Origin: Actinomyces vulturis
GTDB lineage: Bacteria; Actinomycetota; Actinomycetes; Actinomycetales; Actinomycetaceae
Assembly (NCBI RefSeq): GCF_001687305.1
Contig: NZ_LZRK01000007.1
Span: 1 to 49,023, forward strand
Direction of reading: 5' to 3'
DNA: 49,023 bases
The notes beneath the pieces are model-generated. The model did not search any database and was not told the origin of the DNA. It was given only the letters and a program-made list of their open reading frames with translations. Below, piece after piece: positions 40,583 through 48,933 of this stretch; the first letter of the stretch is position 1; every line of letters starts with the position of its first letter. Made by a program: the position numbers and the translations under genes.

Positions 40583-41337
40583 ACAAGGTTGAAAAACTGC
40601 GAAAAGCCATCGTAGACGGAAACGTTGACGAACTCATTCATTCTTGGCTTCCCGAAATCTATGGAATCGCACAAGGGGAAGGTAATCGCCTCCAACGTCA
40701 CCTTTCTAATGAAGACCGTCGAGACATTCAAGCAATGGCTTTGGAGGTTTTGACGATCATGATCAACGAAGAAGCTGATGGGCGAGCGCGACTCGTTTAC
40801 AACTTTGACGCTCATCTGAAAATGAGACTGCGAAACCGCGTACAAAGTTGGGCAGATTCAGAGTCTGGTTTTGCTCCCGCCGCAAAAATGTCGTCTTTGT
40901 TGCGCCGCCGAAGAATCATTCGATCACACATGAGAGCGAATGGAACTACGGCGAAAGAAAGTGTTGATTGGCTCAACCAACACGGAAACAAATCTAATGG
41001 CCTGTATCGGCTCAGTGACTTAGAGCCAATGAACAGCGTCTCCATGGATACTGATGAGTTCAGGCTCACTCACGATGAAATCGTCGAGGTTTCCATGCAG
41101 CCGACCGCAGGATACTTGTTGGCTCCATGCGAATCTGCAATGTTTGTTGAAGAAGTTTGTCAACGCCTTGAAGGCAATTGCCGCATGGTTGCCCGAGCAT
41201 GGTTAACGACAGCATGGCAATGCGATGAGCCTGAGACAGCACAGAGTTTGTCCGAAGATTTGCACATTCCCGTTTCTGAGGTGAAGAAACATATCGAATC
41301 AGCCAGGAAACAAGCGAAGGCGTTGTTGTGCTCGTAG
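40579..41337 (+). CDS. Divergent sigma-70-like factor
   Basis: 252 residues from GTG 40579, after a GGAGG site. Region 2-like: LIHSWLPEIYGIAQGEGNRL, EDRRDIQAMALEVL, then FDAHLKMRLRNRVQSW. Region 3-like: MSSLLRRRRIIRSHMRANGTTAKESVDWL. Region 4-like: an ETAQSLSEDLHIPVSEVKKH helix-turn-helix near the C terminus. The order and spacing of these blocks match small group 3/4 sigma factors, though conservation is low. It could direct RNA polymerase to one of the element's unusual promoter classes. It overlaps the RuvC-like gene. Confidence 0.6.
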   Translation: MNKVEKLRKAIVDGNVDELIHSWLPEIYGIAQGEGNRLQRHLSNEDRRDIQAMALEVLTIMINEEADGRARLVYNFDAHLKMRLRNRVQSWADSESGFAPAAKMSSLLRRRRIIRSHMRANGTTAKESVDWLNQHGNKSNGLYRLSDLEPMNSVSMDTDEFRLTHDEIVEVSMQPTAGYLLAPCESAMFVEEVCQRLEGNCRMVARAWLTTAWQCDEPETAQSLSEDLHIPVSEVKKHIESARKQAKALLCS

Positions 41338-41840
41338 GGGGACTAGATCTTTCATTGCGCTCTAGCGGTGTGGCGGTAGTGGGGAAAAACAACGAGATTG
41401 TTCTTTCAACAACCGTGAAGTCACAAGGGAAAATTAGTGACTCTTGGCAGTCAAGAATCGAGCGGGTATCAACGCTGGCACTAAACATTGGTGAACTTGT
41501 CAACCAATGCGATCTGGTGGTTATCGAGGGGCCTTCGTATGGACATAGCGGCGAACGAGGGTTTTATGACCGCGCTATGCTCATGGGAATTATCTGCTCA
41601 CAATTATCCTCTTTCGCCGTTGTTGAGCCAAAAGTTGCAAAGTCTTTCGTCTGTAATGACGGATCTGCCACCAAACTGATGATGATGCGCGGCATTAACA
41701 GATTCCTTGGCACGGAAATTAAAAACAACGATATTGCTGACGCACTAGCGCTGGCACTCGTTGGTAATGCTCACCTTGGCCAATTTGAGTGTGGGCTACG
41801 TCGTCAGAGAATTGTTGACCGCGTGATTTGGCCAAACTAA
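41328..41840 (+). CDS. RuvC-like Holliday-junction nuclease
   Basis: 170 residues from GTG 41328, inside the end of the sigma-like gene. VGGLDLSLRSSGVAVV supplies the first catalytic Asp, VVIEGPSYG (about residue 66) the Glu, and NNDIADALALAL (about 137-143) the last Asp residues of the RuvC/RNase H fold. Length matches RuvC. Phage and plasmid versions resolve branched DNA made during replication or recombination; here that fits the element's own replication set. Confidence 0.8.
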   Translation: MLVGGLDLSLRSSGVAVVGKNNEIVLSTTVKSQGKISDSWQSRIERVSTLALNIGELVNQCDLVVIEGPSYGHSGERGFYDRAMLMGIICSQLSSFAVVEPKVAKSFVCNDGSATKLMMMRGINRFLGTEIKNNDIADALALALVGNAHLGQFECGLRRQRIVDRVIWPN

Positions 41841-41853
41841 CTCACGTTTTCAC

Positions 41854-41862
41854 CCCTAGTAG
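41854..41862 (+). promoter_or_regulatory. Class 3 motif, leadered surface operon
   Basis: CCTAGTAGG followed by a ~40-nt leader with GTTAGGGGT before ATG 41902. It probably drives the three surface protein genes. Confidence 0.6.
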
Positions 41863-41901
41863 GTAGCGAACGTTCACTTTCAACCGTTAGGGGTTTTACC
41901 C

Positions 41902-43440
41902 ATGTCTATGAAGCCTGTTGTGGCATCTGGGGCGGTGCTTGCCTCCCTTTTTGCGGCTGGTGCAATTCCAGCCCAGGCCACTACATCTTTCGCTCCCACT
42001 TCGATTGTTCGCACTGAGGTTTCTGCACATGAAGCCGAACCCGAAGCTCAGCCATCACCCACTGCCAGCGAAAGTGCGGTTGATGAATCTCCTTCAGATG
42101 AAGAATCTGATTCGCCTGCTCAGCCACCTGCACCTGCTAAAGAAGAGACTTCCGATGAAGCAGAAAAACCTGGCGCAGCAGAAGGCAAAGATGAGAAGCC
42201 TAGTACAACCAAAGAGCCGACTGGTGCAGCAGACAATGAAGAAAAAGAGTCTGCTGACGCTGAGCAATCCAAGACTTTCACTTTCGATCAGGCGGCAAAC
42301 GGATCTGACTCCGCATTGTTCGACTGGTTTGACGGAATTGTGAAAGCACGTCATGAGGCAGGGCTTGAAACAGTCTCATACTCAACCGATGCTCAAAAGG
42401 AACTTGTTGGGGTTGTCTCGACACGAGATTCTTTAGAAAAGCTTCTGCAAGACAAGACCAACCTGATCAACACTCAGTCACCCGCTGCTATTTCTCTGAC
42501 TACTCACGAAGAGGATGGCCAAAAATGGGTGGATGTCTCTGTTTACAGCGTTGAAAAGGCTGAAAAGAAATACCTTCTGGACGGAACGAACGTCACAAAG
42601 CCTGTTACGCCAGAGCCAGACCCCGTTGATCCTGAACCTGGCCCGGTTTCGCCCGAGCCACCTGCACCTGAGCCTGGACCTGTTGCTCCTGGCCCAGTTG
42701 TGCCTGAGTCTGGACCTGTTGCGCCTGGCCCAGTTGTGCCTGCGCCTGGCCCGGTTTCGCCCGAGCCACCTGCACCTGAGCCTGGACCTGTTGCGCCTGG
42801 CCCGGTTTCGCCCGAGCCACCTGCACCTGAGCCTGGTCCAGTTGCACCTGGACCTGTTGCACCTGGCCCGGTCGTTCCTGCACCTGGCCCGGTCGTTCCT
42901 GCACCTGAATCAAGCGGTGAAGTTGTTGCTGGCCCAGTCGAAACCAAGCCTGTTCCAACTAAGCCCGTTTTGAAAGATCCGGTGGTGTCGATCTCGCCAG
43001 AACAAGCGCGAACAGTAATCCCACAATCCGTTTCTCCAAAGACAGTGGTGAAACTGGTTGACGGAAAGGTTTTGGAAACTCGTACCTGGAAGACTCCACA
43101 AGGTCAAACTGTAACTCAAGTTTCCACACGCCAAGAAGATCGCGTAGAAAACCAATCTGCTCCAAGTCAGCAAAACAAGCAAACGATCACAGGGAAGCAA
43201 CAAGTTTCTCCAACCCACACACCAACCAAGACTGCTTCAGCAACCTCGACAGCAAAGCCAACGACTACACCTACACCGAAGGTTGTCAGCGTCTCTGTCG
43301 ATGGAGAGCAGGAAGATGAAAAGTCTGCTTTCTCGGCAAGCAAATTATTTGTTGGACTGGGCGGGGGAGCGGTACTGGCTGCTCTAGGAGGAATGTTCTT
43401 CTTTATTGCACGTCGTCGAAACAACTCCGACGATCAATAA
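41902..43440 (+). CDS. Secreted Pro-rich surface protein with C-terminal membrane anchor
   Basis: 512 residues. Signal peptide (ending near PAQA), an acidic Ser/Pro/Glu-rich stalk, a small folded domain (about 130-230), and a Pro-rich PEPGPV/APGPV repeat (about 235-335). A second small domain contains the KTVVKLVDGKVLETR segment and TPQGQTVTQVSTR. A Thr-rich linker, one membrane helix and a basic tail (ARRRNN) end it. There is no LPXTG sortase signal. The second small domain recurs in the 44313 protein. Likely a donor-cell surface factor, for example in contact or aggregation. Confidence 0.75.
   Translation: MSMKPVVASGAVLASLFAAGAIPAQATTSFAPTSIVRTEVSAHEAEPEAQPSPTASESAVDESPSDEESDSPAQPPAPAKEETSDEAEKPGAAEGKDEKPSTTKEPTGAADNEEKESADAEQSKTFTFDQAANGSDSALFDWFDGIVKARHEAGLETVSYSTDAQKELVGVVSTRDSLEKLLQDKTNLINTQSPAAISLTTHEEDGQKWVDVSVYSVEKAEKKYLLDGTNVTKPVTPEPDPVDPEPGPVSPEPPAPEPGPVAPGPVVPESGPVAPGPVVPAPGPVSPEPPAPEPGPVAPGPVSPEPPAPEPGPVAPGPVAPGPVVPAPGPVVPAPESSGEVVAGPVETKPVPTKPVLKDPVVSISPEQARTVIPQSVSPKTVVKLVDGKVLETRTWKTPQGQTVTQVSTRQEDRVENQSAPSQQNKQTITGKQQVSPTHTPTKTASATSTAKPTTTPTPKVVSVSVDGEQEDEKSAFSASKLFVGLGGGAVLAALGGMFFFIARRRNNSDDQ
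42604..42908 (+). repeat. Pro-rich repeats in the 41902 gene
   Basis: Irregular units encoding PEPGPVAPGPV/PAPGPV. The DNA repeat keeps a second frame and the opposite strand open, which gives false reading frames there. Confidence 0.85.
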
Positions 43441-43443
43441 GGC

Positions 43444-44316
43444 ATGAAAACTTCTCCTGCCGTCGCAGTGCTGGCCTTGCTATGTTCATTTTTCATGGCG
43501 GGGCCAGCACTTGCTGACGATCTCATTGAAGAAATCCAGAATTTGCCCTCAGATTCTCAGCCGATCAGTGACTGGGAGACGCAGCATGCCGACAATTCTG
43601 ATGTTTCATACCCCAATGCATTCGATAGTGATCATGGCCGAACCGGCTGGTTTGGAAAAAGTTGGTTCGACATTGACGGCAATGGGTGCGACACAAGAAA
43701 CGATGTTCTGGCGCGCGATTTAAAAGACATCTCTTACAAAGACAAGAAAAATTGTGTAGTTAAAAGCGGTGTTTTAGATAGTGATTTCTACACCGGAAAG
43801 CGCATCGACTTTAAGCGCGGTAAAGAGTCTTCTCAGGCCGTACAAATCGACCACATTATTCCTCTGAACTACGCCTACGCTCACGGGGCATGGAATTGGG
43901 ACGCTGATACTCGTCTTGCTTTTGCAAATGACCCTGAGAATGTCATCGCCGTCGATGGACCGGCAAACCAGGCAAAAAGTGACTCCGGCCCAGCGACTTC
44001 ACCGACAGGCCGATCCGAATCTTTCAACGCCACAAGTGGACGCGGATGGTGGCCAGAAAAAAATCAGTGCGAATATGCCGAAAAATTCGCACACGTAGCT
44101 ATTAAGTATCAATTAGGTCTACCTGACGAAGATCGGAATGACCTTATTGACCATTTAAGTGCCTGTGAAACAAAAGTACATGAATCGGATAGCTCTCCGA
44201 CCATGAAAAAAGATGTGAATGCTGCACATGAAAAAACGACCGTAAAAGTTTTAGCGGTTTTTGTTTTTTCCGCAGCAGTTGTTTTTACCCGCACTCGAAA
44301 AAGGATCTCACGATGA
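43444..44316 (+). CDS. Secreted, membrane-anchored HNH nuclease (DUF1524/GmrSD-C-like)
   Basis: 290 residues. Signal peptide (ending GPALA), then a domain with GNGCDTRNDVLARDL, DFYTGKRIDF, VQIDHIIPL (catalytic DH near residue 139), ANDPENVIAVDGPANQAKSD and a final C..YA box. This is the pattern of secreted actinobacterial HNH endonucleases, which use a disulfide pair and a metal site. A C-terminal membrane helix with a TRTRKR tail is unusual for this normally free secreted family and holds it at the cell surface. It starts 3 nt after the previous stop and overlaps the next start. Confidence 0.85.
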   Translation: MKTSPAVAVLALLCSFFMAGPALADDLIEEIQNLPSDSQPISDWETQHADNSDVSYPNAFDSDHGRTGWFGKSWFDIDGNGCDTRNDVLARDLKDISYKDKKNCVVKSGVLDSDFYTGKRIDFKRGKESSQAVQIDHIIPLNYAYAHGAWNWDADTRLAFANDPENVIAVDGPANQAKSDSGPATSPTGRSESFNATSGRGWWPEKNQCEYAEKFAHVAIKYQLGLPDEDRNDLIDHLSACETKVHESDSSPTMKKDVNAAHEKTTVKVLAVFVFSAAVVFTRTRKRISR

Positions 44317-47288
44317 ACCTTCCACCTCTCCGATCTATGGGGCTTGCACTGGCAGTTGTTGGTGCAGCCACGATGATTCCTGGCTCCGCAATGGCTGCGG
44401 ATCTTGTGGATGATTCACTTCAGCCCAATGTGTCATCTCAAGTTGAATCAGCTTTACAGGAAGTCAATGAGGAAACTCCTGATGCTCAAGCCGAACCGGA
44501 ATCTGAGACAGTAAGCGAAACACCCACCGAACCCACTACTGAAGAAGAAGCACCCGCTGCTGACACCGAAACTGCTGGTGAGTCTGAAGCCGCCGCTGAG
44601 GAAGAAGCACCCGCTGCTGACACCGAAACTGCTGGTGAGTCTGAAGCCGCCGCTGAGGAAGAAGCACCCGCTGCTGACACCGAAACTGCTGGTGAGTCTG
44701 AAGCCGCCGCTGAGGAAGAGCCTGGTGGCAAGATCGTTGACGGCTACTACACTGAACACACCGACCGTGGTGAAATCAAGATACGTGTGGATGGGGCCAA
44801 AGGTGTCGAAAACGGAACAGGATACCGTGGCGATGAAAACTCTATTGCCCCCTCTCGTGCTCGCTATGCAGCCGATGACGAATCCACCATTGCAAAACTC
44901 GCTGAGGTTGATCACTCCAAGACTGCCGACGATTTAAAGAAGGTTGAAGCATGGAGTCCACTCAGTCCCGATCATTATCTTGCGCATGATTCGTTTGCGA
45001 CTGGGGATGTTCAGTCCGTTGACAAGGCAGAAAACTCTGACAAGATTGCCAAGGCAGTCTCCAAGATGCCTGACTTCTTTGTGAACGACTTCTGGCGTGG
45101 CCGTCTCTACACTGGCATCAATGGTGGCGGTAAGACGTTGGAGGGTGGTAACACCGGCTCTGGTCTGGATAACATCCCGATCTTTGTTGTTGATTCGTCC
45201 AACCCTCATCAGAACTTTGAAACATTTGATACTGGCGATGGGCGTGTTACCACATTTAAGAAACTCTATGACATGACCAGCGGAAAGATCCCTCTTCCTT
45301 CATGGGCTAACTCATCTGAAGGTGGAGATCATTCTTTCGCAGTGTATGACTGGGGCACCGGTATCTGGCGCAGTTATTTCCACGTGTTGAAAGGCGAAGA
45401 CGGTGTGTGGCACTATGCCTCCGCTGGCTATTACTATGCCGATCCTGAAGGTAAAGGCGTTGGTTCTCGTAATGAATCAATGGGTCTTATTCATGGTGGC
45501 TCTTCCGTTATTGGCGTATCCAACGAACTGACACAGATTGGTCTGGAAGAGATTAAGAAGGGCGAGATTAACCATACGGTTTCTGTCACCTTCCCTTCTT
45601 ATAAGAATGGCTCGGTTTCATATCCGGCTAAACAGTCAGACGGGAAGATTGGCTCTGGATGGGTGTCCATCCAGATGGACAAGTTCGCCAAGAAGACTTA
45701 CAACAAAGACCCCGAAAAGGCTCAGGCCATCTCCAAGGCCATTCGTGAAGGTGTCTTGCCAGAAATTGACACCATTGATGTCGAAAAGTTTGCAGCAGAT
45801 AAGGGCTTCAGTCCAGAAATCACTGAACACCTGAAGAAGACTGTTGACACCTATCGTTTTTCACCCAGCGCAGGCCAGATGTTCCGTCTCCCGGCTGATA
45901 TGGATATTGATGCTTGGTCAAAGGAAAATCACGCAAGCCCACTGCTGACAATGATCATGAAGGCTGTTCAGAAACATGGCGGTATCGTTTCCGACCAGAA
46001 CTTCTGGGCCATGGCCTTCAACATGGAATCACCTCTGGGCCGTCCTGAAGCTGCCGATGGAAAGAACGCTTACAAGCTCGATCCTGAACTGAACCGTCTG
46101 GCAAGCGGGGATGTCAACAACTTCCCGTGGCATCTAACAGAATGGATGCCAATGCACTATGCACAAAAGACAGGGACACCTGTCATCAATGATGATACTG
46201 TCGATGATTCGACAACCGAGCCTGTTGTGCCTGGTCCCGTAACGCCTGAGCCTGAGCCTGGTCCGGTAACGCCCGAGCCTGAGCCTGAGCCTGGTCCGGT
46301 AACGCCTGAGCCTGCACCTGGTCCGGTAACGCCTGAGCCTGAGCCTGGTCCGGTAACGCCCGAGCCTGAGCCTGCTCCTGAGCCTGGTCCCGTAACGCCT
46401 GAGCCTGCACCTGGTCCGGTAACGCCTGAGCCTGAGCCTGGTCCGGTAACGCCTGAGCCTGAGCCTGGTCCGGTAACGCCCGAGCCTGAGCCTGCACCTG
46501 GTCCGGTAACGCCTGAGCCTGCACCTGGTCCGGTAACGCCCGAGCCTGAGCCTGCTCCTGGTCCGGTAACGCCTGAGCCTGAGCCTGGTCCCGTAACGCC
46601 TGAGCCTGAGCCTGGTCCGGTAACGCCTGAGCCTGAGCCTGGTCCGGTAACGCCTGAGCCTGAGCCTGGTCCGGTAACGCCTGAGCCTGAGCCTGGTCCG
46701 GTAACGCCTGAGCCTGCACCTGAGCCTGGTCCGGTAACGCCTGAGCCTGCACCTGGTCCGGTAACGCCTGAGCCTGAGCCTGGTCCGGTAACGCCTGAGC
46801 CTGCACCTGAGCCTGGTCCGGTAACGCCTGAGCCGAAGTTTGAATCAAAGGTTGAGACTAAGACAGATGCCACTCAGACAATTGATCTGAAAAAGGTTCC
46901 TGTCGTTGAACTGGTGATTTCCGAAGGACGTATCAACCAGACACCGAAGGCTGATGCACCTCAGACTCACAAGGTCACTATCAAGAGTGACAGCATTGTG
47001 TCTTTGCGAACCTTCACCAACGAAGAAGGCCAGCAAGTAACTCAGGTGACTACCGCTGCACCGACAACCACCATTGAGACTCCTGCACCTGTTCAGTCTG
47101 AACAATCTTCTGAGCCAGGCGAGGCTACACAGACTCCTTCAGCGCAGAGCACTGAAAACGCTACTGACTCTGCTGACAAGGCTCCTGCCAAGAGTGAATC
47201 CCGTAGTGGCTGGATAATGGGAGGTATGCTTTCAGCTATCGCAGCTGCGGTGGGTGGATTGATCTTCGCTAACAAGAAGAAGCAGTAA
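44313..47288 (+). CDS. Large repeat-containing surface protein with C-terminal anchor
   Basis: 991 residues, AAAGGA site, ATG overlapping the upstream stop (ATGA). Signal peptide (ending SAMA), then three 19-residue acidic repeats (about 76-133). A folded domain of about 450 residues (about 200-620) is rich in Tyr/Trp/Gly and reminiscent of secreted actinobacterial beta-sandwich proteins. About 21 PGPVTPEPEP-type units follow (about 635-840), then a small domain shared with the 41902 protein (EEGQQVTQVTT), a membrane helix and a KKKQ tail. No LPXTG. The Pro repeat should form a stiff stalk. Likely an adhesin for mating contact or a cell-wall spanning part of the system. Confidence 0.75.
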   Translation: MNLPPLRSMGLALAVVGAATMIPGSAMAADLVDDSLQPNVSSQVESALQEVNEETPDAQAEPESETVSETPTEPTTEEEAPAADTETAGESEAAAEEEAPAADTETAGESEAAAEEEAPAADTETAGESEAAAEEEPGGKIVDGYYTEHTDRGEIKIRVDGAKGVENGTGYRGDENSIAPSRARYAADDESTIAKLAEVDHSKTADDLKKVEAWSPLSPDHYLAHDSFATGDVQSVDKAENSDKIAKAVSKMPDFFVNDFWRGRLYTGINGGGKTLEGGNTGSGLDNIPIFVVDSSNPHQNFETFDTGDGRVTTFKKLYDMTSGKIPLPSWANSSEGGDHSFAVYDWGTGIWRSYFHVLKGEDGVWHYASAGYYYADPEGKGVGSRNESMGLIHGGSSVIGVSNELTQIGLEEIKKGEINHTVSVTFPSYKNGSVSYPAKQSDGKIGSGWVSIQMDKFAKKTYNKDPEKAQAISKAIREGVLPEIDTIDVEKFAADKGFSPEITEHLKKTVDTYRFSPSAGQMFRLPADMDIDAWSKENHASPLLTMIMKAVQKHGGIVSDQNFWAMAFNMESPLGRPEAADGKNAYKLDPELNRLASGDVNNFPWHLTEWMPMHYAQKTGTPVINDDTVDDSTTEPVVPGPVTPEPEPGPVTPEPEPEPGPVTPEPAPGPVTPEPEPGPVTPEPEPAPEPGPVTPEPAPGPVTPEPEPGPVTPEPEPGPVTPEPEPAPGPVTPEPAPGPVTPEPEPAPGPVTPEPEPGPVTPEPEPGPVTPEPEPGPVTPEPEPGPVTPEPEPGPVTPEPAPEPGPVTPEPAPGPVTPEPEPGPVTPEPAPEPGPVTPEPKFESKVETKTDATQTIDLKKVPVVELVISEGRINQTPKADAPQTHKVTIKSDSIVSLRTFTNEEGQQVTQVTTAAPTTTIETPAPVQSEQSSEPGEATQTPSAQSTENATDSADKAPAKSESRSGWIMGGMLSAIAAAVGGLIFANKKKQ
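44541..44711 (+). repeat. Three 57-bp direct repeats
   Basis: Three virtually identical 57-bp units in tandem encode EEAPAADTETAGESEAAAE-type blocks. The identity at DNA level implies recent amplification. Confidence 0.85.
46215..46835 (+). repeat. About 21 Pro-rich repeat units (GPVTPEPEP)
   Basis: Units of 24 to 36 bp with codons GGT CCG GTA ACG CCT GAG CCT. High DNA identity makes this array prone to slippage, so length may differ between strains. Confidence 0.9.
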
Positions 47289-47311
47289 CCCCTACACGGA
47301 TAAAAACAACT

Positions 47312-47343
47312 GAGACAGCCTGGGTTAACGCCCAGGCTGTCTC
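47312..47343 (+). terminator. Terminator of the surface operon
   Basis: 13-bp perfect stem (47312-47324 with 47331-47343), 6-nt loop. It separates the surface genes from the excision/integration module. Confidence 0.8.
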
Positions 47344-47354
47344 ATTGTTACCAC

Positions 47355-47365
47355 ACCTAGTAGGT
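47355..47365 (+). promoter_or_regulatory. Class 3 palindrome, leaderless promoter
   Basis: ACCTAGTAGGT; TAGTAG lies at -12 to -7 from ATG 47370, which selects this start over an upstream in-frame GTG. Confidence 0.7.
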
Positions 47366-47369
47366 GGTC

Positions 47370-47549
47370 ATGAATGAGATCTACACAAGCAAAGAGGCGG
47401 CAAAACTGCTGAAAGTCAGTGAAGGTACGCTGCGAAACTGGCGTTACGACGGTGTTGGTCCAGCATTTTTCAAGTGCGGTCGTGCCGTGCGATACCGCCA
47501 AGAAGATTTGGAAGAATGGATTGAGAAAAACACGAATTACGCCGTGTAA
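47370..47549 (+). CDS. AlpA/excisionase-like HTH protein
   Basis: 59 residues: YTSKEAAKLLKVSEGTLRNWRYDGVGPAFFKCGRAVRYRQEDLEEWIE is the MerR-like HTH_17 fold (helix-turn-helix, GPAF-K wing, RYR strand, DLEEWI helix) of Xis/AlpA proteins. Its position 108 nt before the integrase fits an excisionase or directionality factor. Its size also allows it to act as a DNA-binding switch at the class 3 palindromes, but that is inference. Leaderless. Confidence 0.85.
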   Translation: MNEIYTSKEAAKLLKVSEGTLRNWRYDGVGPAFFKCGRAVRYRQEDLEEWIEKNTNYAV

Positions 47550-47656
47550 GGGACATTCACTTTTCCCTTCTAAACACAACAGAAGGATGTAAAAAGCGCT
47601 CTCAGGTACGATGTGCTTCGTCATTCTTCGTCATCTCACGCTGGGCAGGTTTCCGC

Positions 47657-48766
47657 ATGGCAAATCAACCTTTAGACATAGGGACATGGGGGAGCGTGAG
47701 CGTAAGAGAGATTCCTAGCGGATTTCAGGCAGCAACGCGCTTTCGAGATTTTGATGGCAAAAAACGTTTAGTGAAAGCCAACGGGAAAACCAAAGGCGAA
47801 GCCAGACGACGACTAGCAAGCAAACTCACCAAACGCAAAAAACCAACCAATAACACCCTAAATGACTCTTCATTCATCCAAGATTTGATTGACAAATGGA
47901 TTGAATATCAGCGTGATCTAGCCCAAATTAAGCCACAAACCTTGACCGGCTATGAAGATGTAGCAAAAAGAATCATCTACCCAGCGCTCGGATCGTGGCG
48001 CATTGGCGAGGTAACAACACCAGTTGTTCAACAACTATTAATTGACACCATCCCTGGTCAACGTCGAACTGTTCGTACTGTTTTGAACCAGTCTTTCGGA
48101 TATGCCAGACTCAATGGAGCAACGCTCAATGATCCTGTTGGCGATACAAAGATCCCTCGTACCCAGCGTTCAGAACCAGAAGCCCTGACTATTGACCAGG
48201 TAGTTAAACTGCGCAAGGCTGTGCGCCAATGGGGGAGTGACCGCACGTTTGGTCCTGGTGTCACTAGCATTCTTCGTGTGGCCGTCGATCTTATGCTCGG
48301 CACTGGTATGAGAATTGGTGAGGTCTGTTCACTGCGTTGGGAAGATGTTTCTTTCGCACAAAGCACCATTCATGTTCAGTCCACCCTTGTTGACGGCAAA
48401 CGTCAAGAATCGACTAAAACGCAGTCGTCAGATCGTGTGTTATATATGCCCGATTTCGTTATTCAGGCTTTAGTTGAACACGGCGTTAAACAATCAGGGC
48501 CAGTTCTTGCCACAAGACGTGGAACATACACCTCTCAGGCCAACTTGCGCCGAAGTCTGCGTAGTGCGTGTGAAGACCTTGATTTCTCAGTCACCCCACA
48601 CGCCCTGCGACGCACATTGGCCACCCACTTGTCTCGTACTGTGGGAACAAATGCCGCTGCTGCGCAACTGGGCCATAGTGATCCGTCTGTGACGGTCGCT
48701 CATTACATTAAGCCCGAACACATGGGGCCGGATGTACGAAAAGCAATCAGTAAAATGATTGAATGA
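47657..48766 (+). CDS. int: Tyrosine recombinase integrase
   Basis: 369 residues. N-terminal arm-binding and SAM-like core-binding domains (about 1-160), then the catalytic domain: Arg in GTGMRIGEV near 217, HALRR near 315, GHSD near 338 and Tyr in HYIKP near 349. All of the usual R-K-H-R-H-Y set appears intact. It lies next to the tRNA fragment, as in tRNA-targeting elements, and would insert the element at the tRNA 3' end. The gap 47550-47656 holds two TTCGTCAT repeats and nothing else clear. Confidence 0.95.
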   Translation: MANQPLDIGTWGSVSVREIPSGFQAATRFRDFDGKKRLVKANGKTKGEARRRLASKLTKRKKPTNNTLNDSSFIQDLIDKWIEYQRDLAQIKPQTLTGYEDVAKRIIYPALGSWRIGEVTTPVVQQLLIDTIPGQRRTVRTVLNQSFGYARLNGATLNDPVGDTKIPRTQRSEPEALTIDQVVKLRKAVRQWGSDRTFGPGVTSILRVAVDLMLGTGMRIGEVCSLRWEDVSFAQSTIHVQSTLVDGKRQESTKTQSSDRVLYMPDFVIQALVEHGVKQSGPVLATRRGTYTSQANLRRSLRSACEDLDFSVTPHALRRTLATHLSRTVGTNAAAAQLGHSDPSVTVAHYIKPEHMGPDVRKAISKMIE

Positions 48767-48933
48767 AAAGGGAACACTTTGGTATCACTTTGAAAAGGAC
48801 AATCAGTGTCAAACAATGACAAAAAACTCTAAAGTGTTCTCTGTTCCTCTCGCTTATCAACCTCACCATGTCAACGAAAAGTGCCGTTTTATCAGCGATA
48901 AAGTCGTTTGATTCAAAACCATATTCTCGCTAC
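48767..48933. other. Integrase-to-attachment-site spacer with inverted repeats
   Basis: GGAACACTTT (about 48771) and AAAGTGTTC (about 48832) are inverted, and a CAATGACA copy lies near 48815, the reverse of TTGTCATTG repeated at 339-357. These may be recombinase arm sites or a weak terminator of the integrase gene. No gene seen. Confidence 0.35.

Noticed and set aside
42543-42973. Open frames on both strands across the Pro-rich part of the 41902 gene
   Set aside because: Same repeat artefact; low-complexity products with no ribosome site.
46157-46873. Long open frames on the minus strand through the Pro repeat array (GSGVTGPGSG and QAQALPDQ type)
   Set aside because: They are mirror images of the GPVTPEPEP repeat; the repeated codons contain no stops in other frames. 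No start site or promoter.
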